Assembly: GCA_002351795.1 (NCBI GenBank) | Contig: DEHG01000012.1 | Location: forward strand, 1-6,082 | Source of the DNA: Ruminococcaceae bacterium UBA2806 | GTDB lineage: Bacteria; Bacillota; Clostridia; Oscillospirales; Acutalibacteraceae | Direction of reading: 5' to 3' | DNA length: 6,082 bases | Part shown: one piece after another, positions 5,794 through 6,082 of the stretch | Layout: every line of letters starts with the position of its first letter | How positions within the stretch are numbered: the first letter of the stretch is position 1 | Made by a program: the position numbers and the translations under genes | The notes under the pieces: model-generated | Database searches by the model: none | What the model was told of the DNA's origin: nothing | What the model saw: the letters and a program-made list of their open reading frames with translations, nothing else

Positions 5794-5800
5794 AGGAGGT
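5794..5800 (+). promoter_or_regulatory. Ribosome binding site of the LRR-protein gene
   Basis: AGGAGGT is a full consensus site seven bases before the ATG at 5808. It fixes that start and suggests efficient translation. Confidence 0.85.
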
Positions 5801-5807
5801 ATTTTCA

Positions 5808-6082
5808 ATGAAAGCTTTTATAAAAAGAACACTGGCAGTTTCGCTATGTGCAGCTTTGCTCACCGGTGCGGCTGTCTCAATGCCCGCTTTAGTCCCTGAC
5901 AGCGGCATAACAGCAAGTGCATATTCGTCAGGGGATTATGAGTATACAGTTTCAAATAATAAAGCCACTATAACCAGATATTACGGCAGAAGCGGCAGCG
6001 TAACAATTCCCTCAAAAATCGGCGGATATACTGTAACGAGTATTGGAAGTTATGCTTTTTCCTATTGCAGCAGCCTGACAAG
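5808..6082 (+). CDS. Secreted BspA-like leucine-rich-repeat protein, N-terminal part
   Basis: Only the first 91 codons are in the window; the frame is still open at the end. Residues 1-38 form a Sec signal peptide: basic start (MKAFIKR), hydrophobic core (about 8-24), and likely cleavage after ITASA (34-38). The mature part begins with a short Ser/Tyr-rich strand region (YEYTVSNNKATITRYYG), followed by SVTIPSKIGGYTVTSIGSYAFSYCSSLT (64-91). This is the opening of the LRR_5/BspA-type repeat pattern (V-T-I-P ... V-T-S-I-G ... A-F ... C-S-S-L-T). Such proteins are abundant at the surface of Ruminococcus and related gut bacteria and are thought to bind other cells or substrates. Whether dockerin or anchoring domains follow cannot be seen. 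The start is supported by AGGAGGT seven bases upstream. It is divergent from ppk1. Confidence 0.9.
   Translation, partial: MKAFIKRTLAVSLCAALLTGAAVSMPALVPDSGITASAYSSGDYEYTVSNNKATITRYYGRSGSVTIPSKIGGYTVTSIGSYAFSYCSSLT

Larger units (their letters stand above)
5489..5807. other. Divergent intergenic region between ppk1 and the LRR gene
   Basis: This 319-base A/T-rich stretch holds no credible gene. It contains, left to right, an A/T palindrome (5497-5510), the GTAACT-G-AGTTAC palindrome (5518-5530), the ppk1 promoter (5546-5574), a 7-bp-stem hairpin (5603-5624), and the LRR-gene promoter with its overlapping inverted repeat (5711-5751). The LRR ribosome site (5794-5800) closes it. The leftmost palindrome, TATTAATATTAATA, just upstream of the ppk1 ribosome site, may simply reflect low complexity. 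Confidence 0.8.

Overview
The window looks like a moderately low-GC Firmicute of the Ruminococcus/Oscillospiraceae type. Four things point there: a SpoVA-family sporulation gene, strong AGGAGG-like ribosome sites, a phosphofructokinase of the clostridial GGNGT/PKTIDND type, and a secreted BspA-like leucine-rich-repeat protein with the 'ITASAY' signal-peptide end common in gut ruminococci. The genus is an inference; there is no rRNA or other taxonomic marker here.

Layout. Positions 1-23 are the 5' end of a tRNA gene on the minus strand, with a very good promoter at 57-85. Diverging from it is spoVAE (220-573, +), a single sporulation membrane-protein gene with no spoVAC or spoVAD beside it. 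It meets yitT (574-1446, -) tail to tail with no base between the two stop codons. Upstream of yitT lies a roughly 100-bp near-perfect inverted repeat (1481-1581), the most striking non-coding structure in the window. Next comes a compact minus-strand operon: ppk1 (polyphosphate kinase, 3200-5488), pfkA (6-phosphofructokinase, 2087-3166) and a small bacterial PH-domain protein (1601-2071). The gaps are 33 and 15 bp, and a TTGAAA-N17-TATAAT promoter lies at 5546-5574. The 319-bp intergenic region 5489-5807 carries this promoter and several palindromes. It also holds a promoter with an operator-like repeat for a divergent secreted LRR protein (5808 to beyond the window end).

How they may work together. 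PPK1 stores phosphate energy as polyphosphate. The PFK carries the active-site pair (Gly then Lys) associated with mixed or PPi-capable PFKs, so the operon may link polyphosphate or PPi metabolism to the committed step of glycolysis. The PH-domain protein is an unassigned third partner. YitT may be read through from this operon, with the inverted repeat acting as terminator, attenuator or mRNA stabiliser between them. spoVAE and the LRR gene appear independent.

The families are all known. The points that may be new are the ppk1-pfkA-PH arrangement, the lysine-rich tail of PPK1, the lone spoVAE, and the inverted repeats. I see no clear evidence of an entirely new system.
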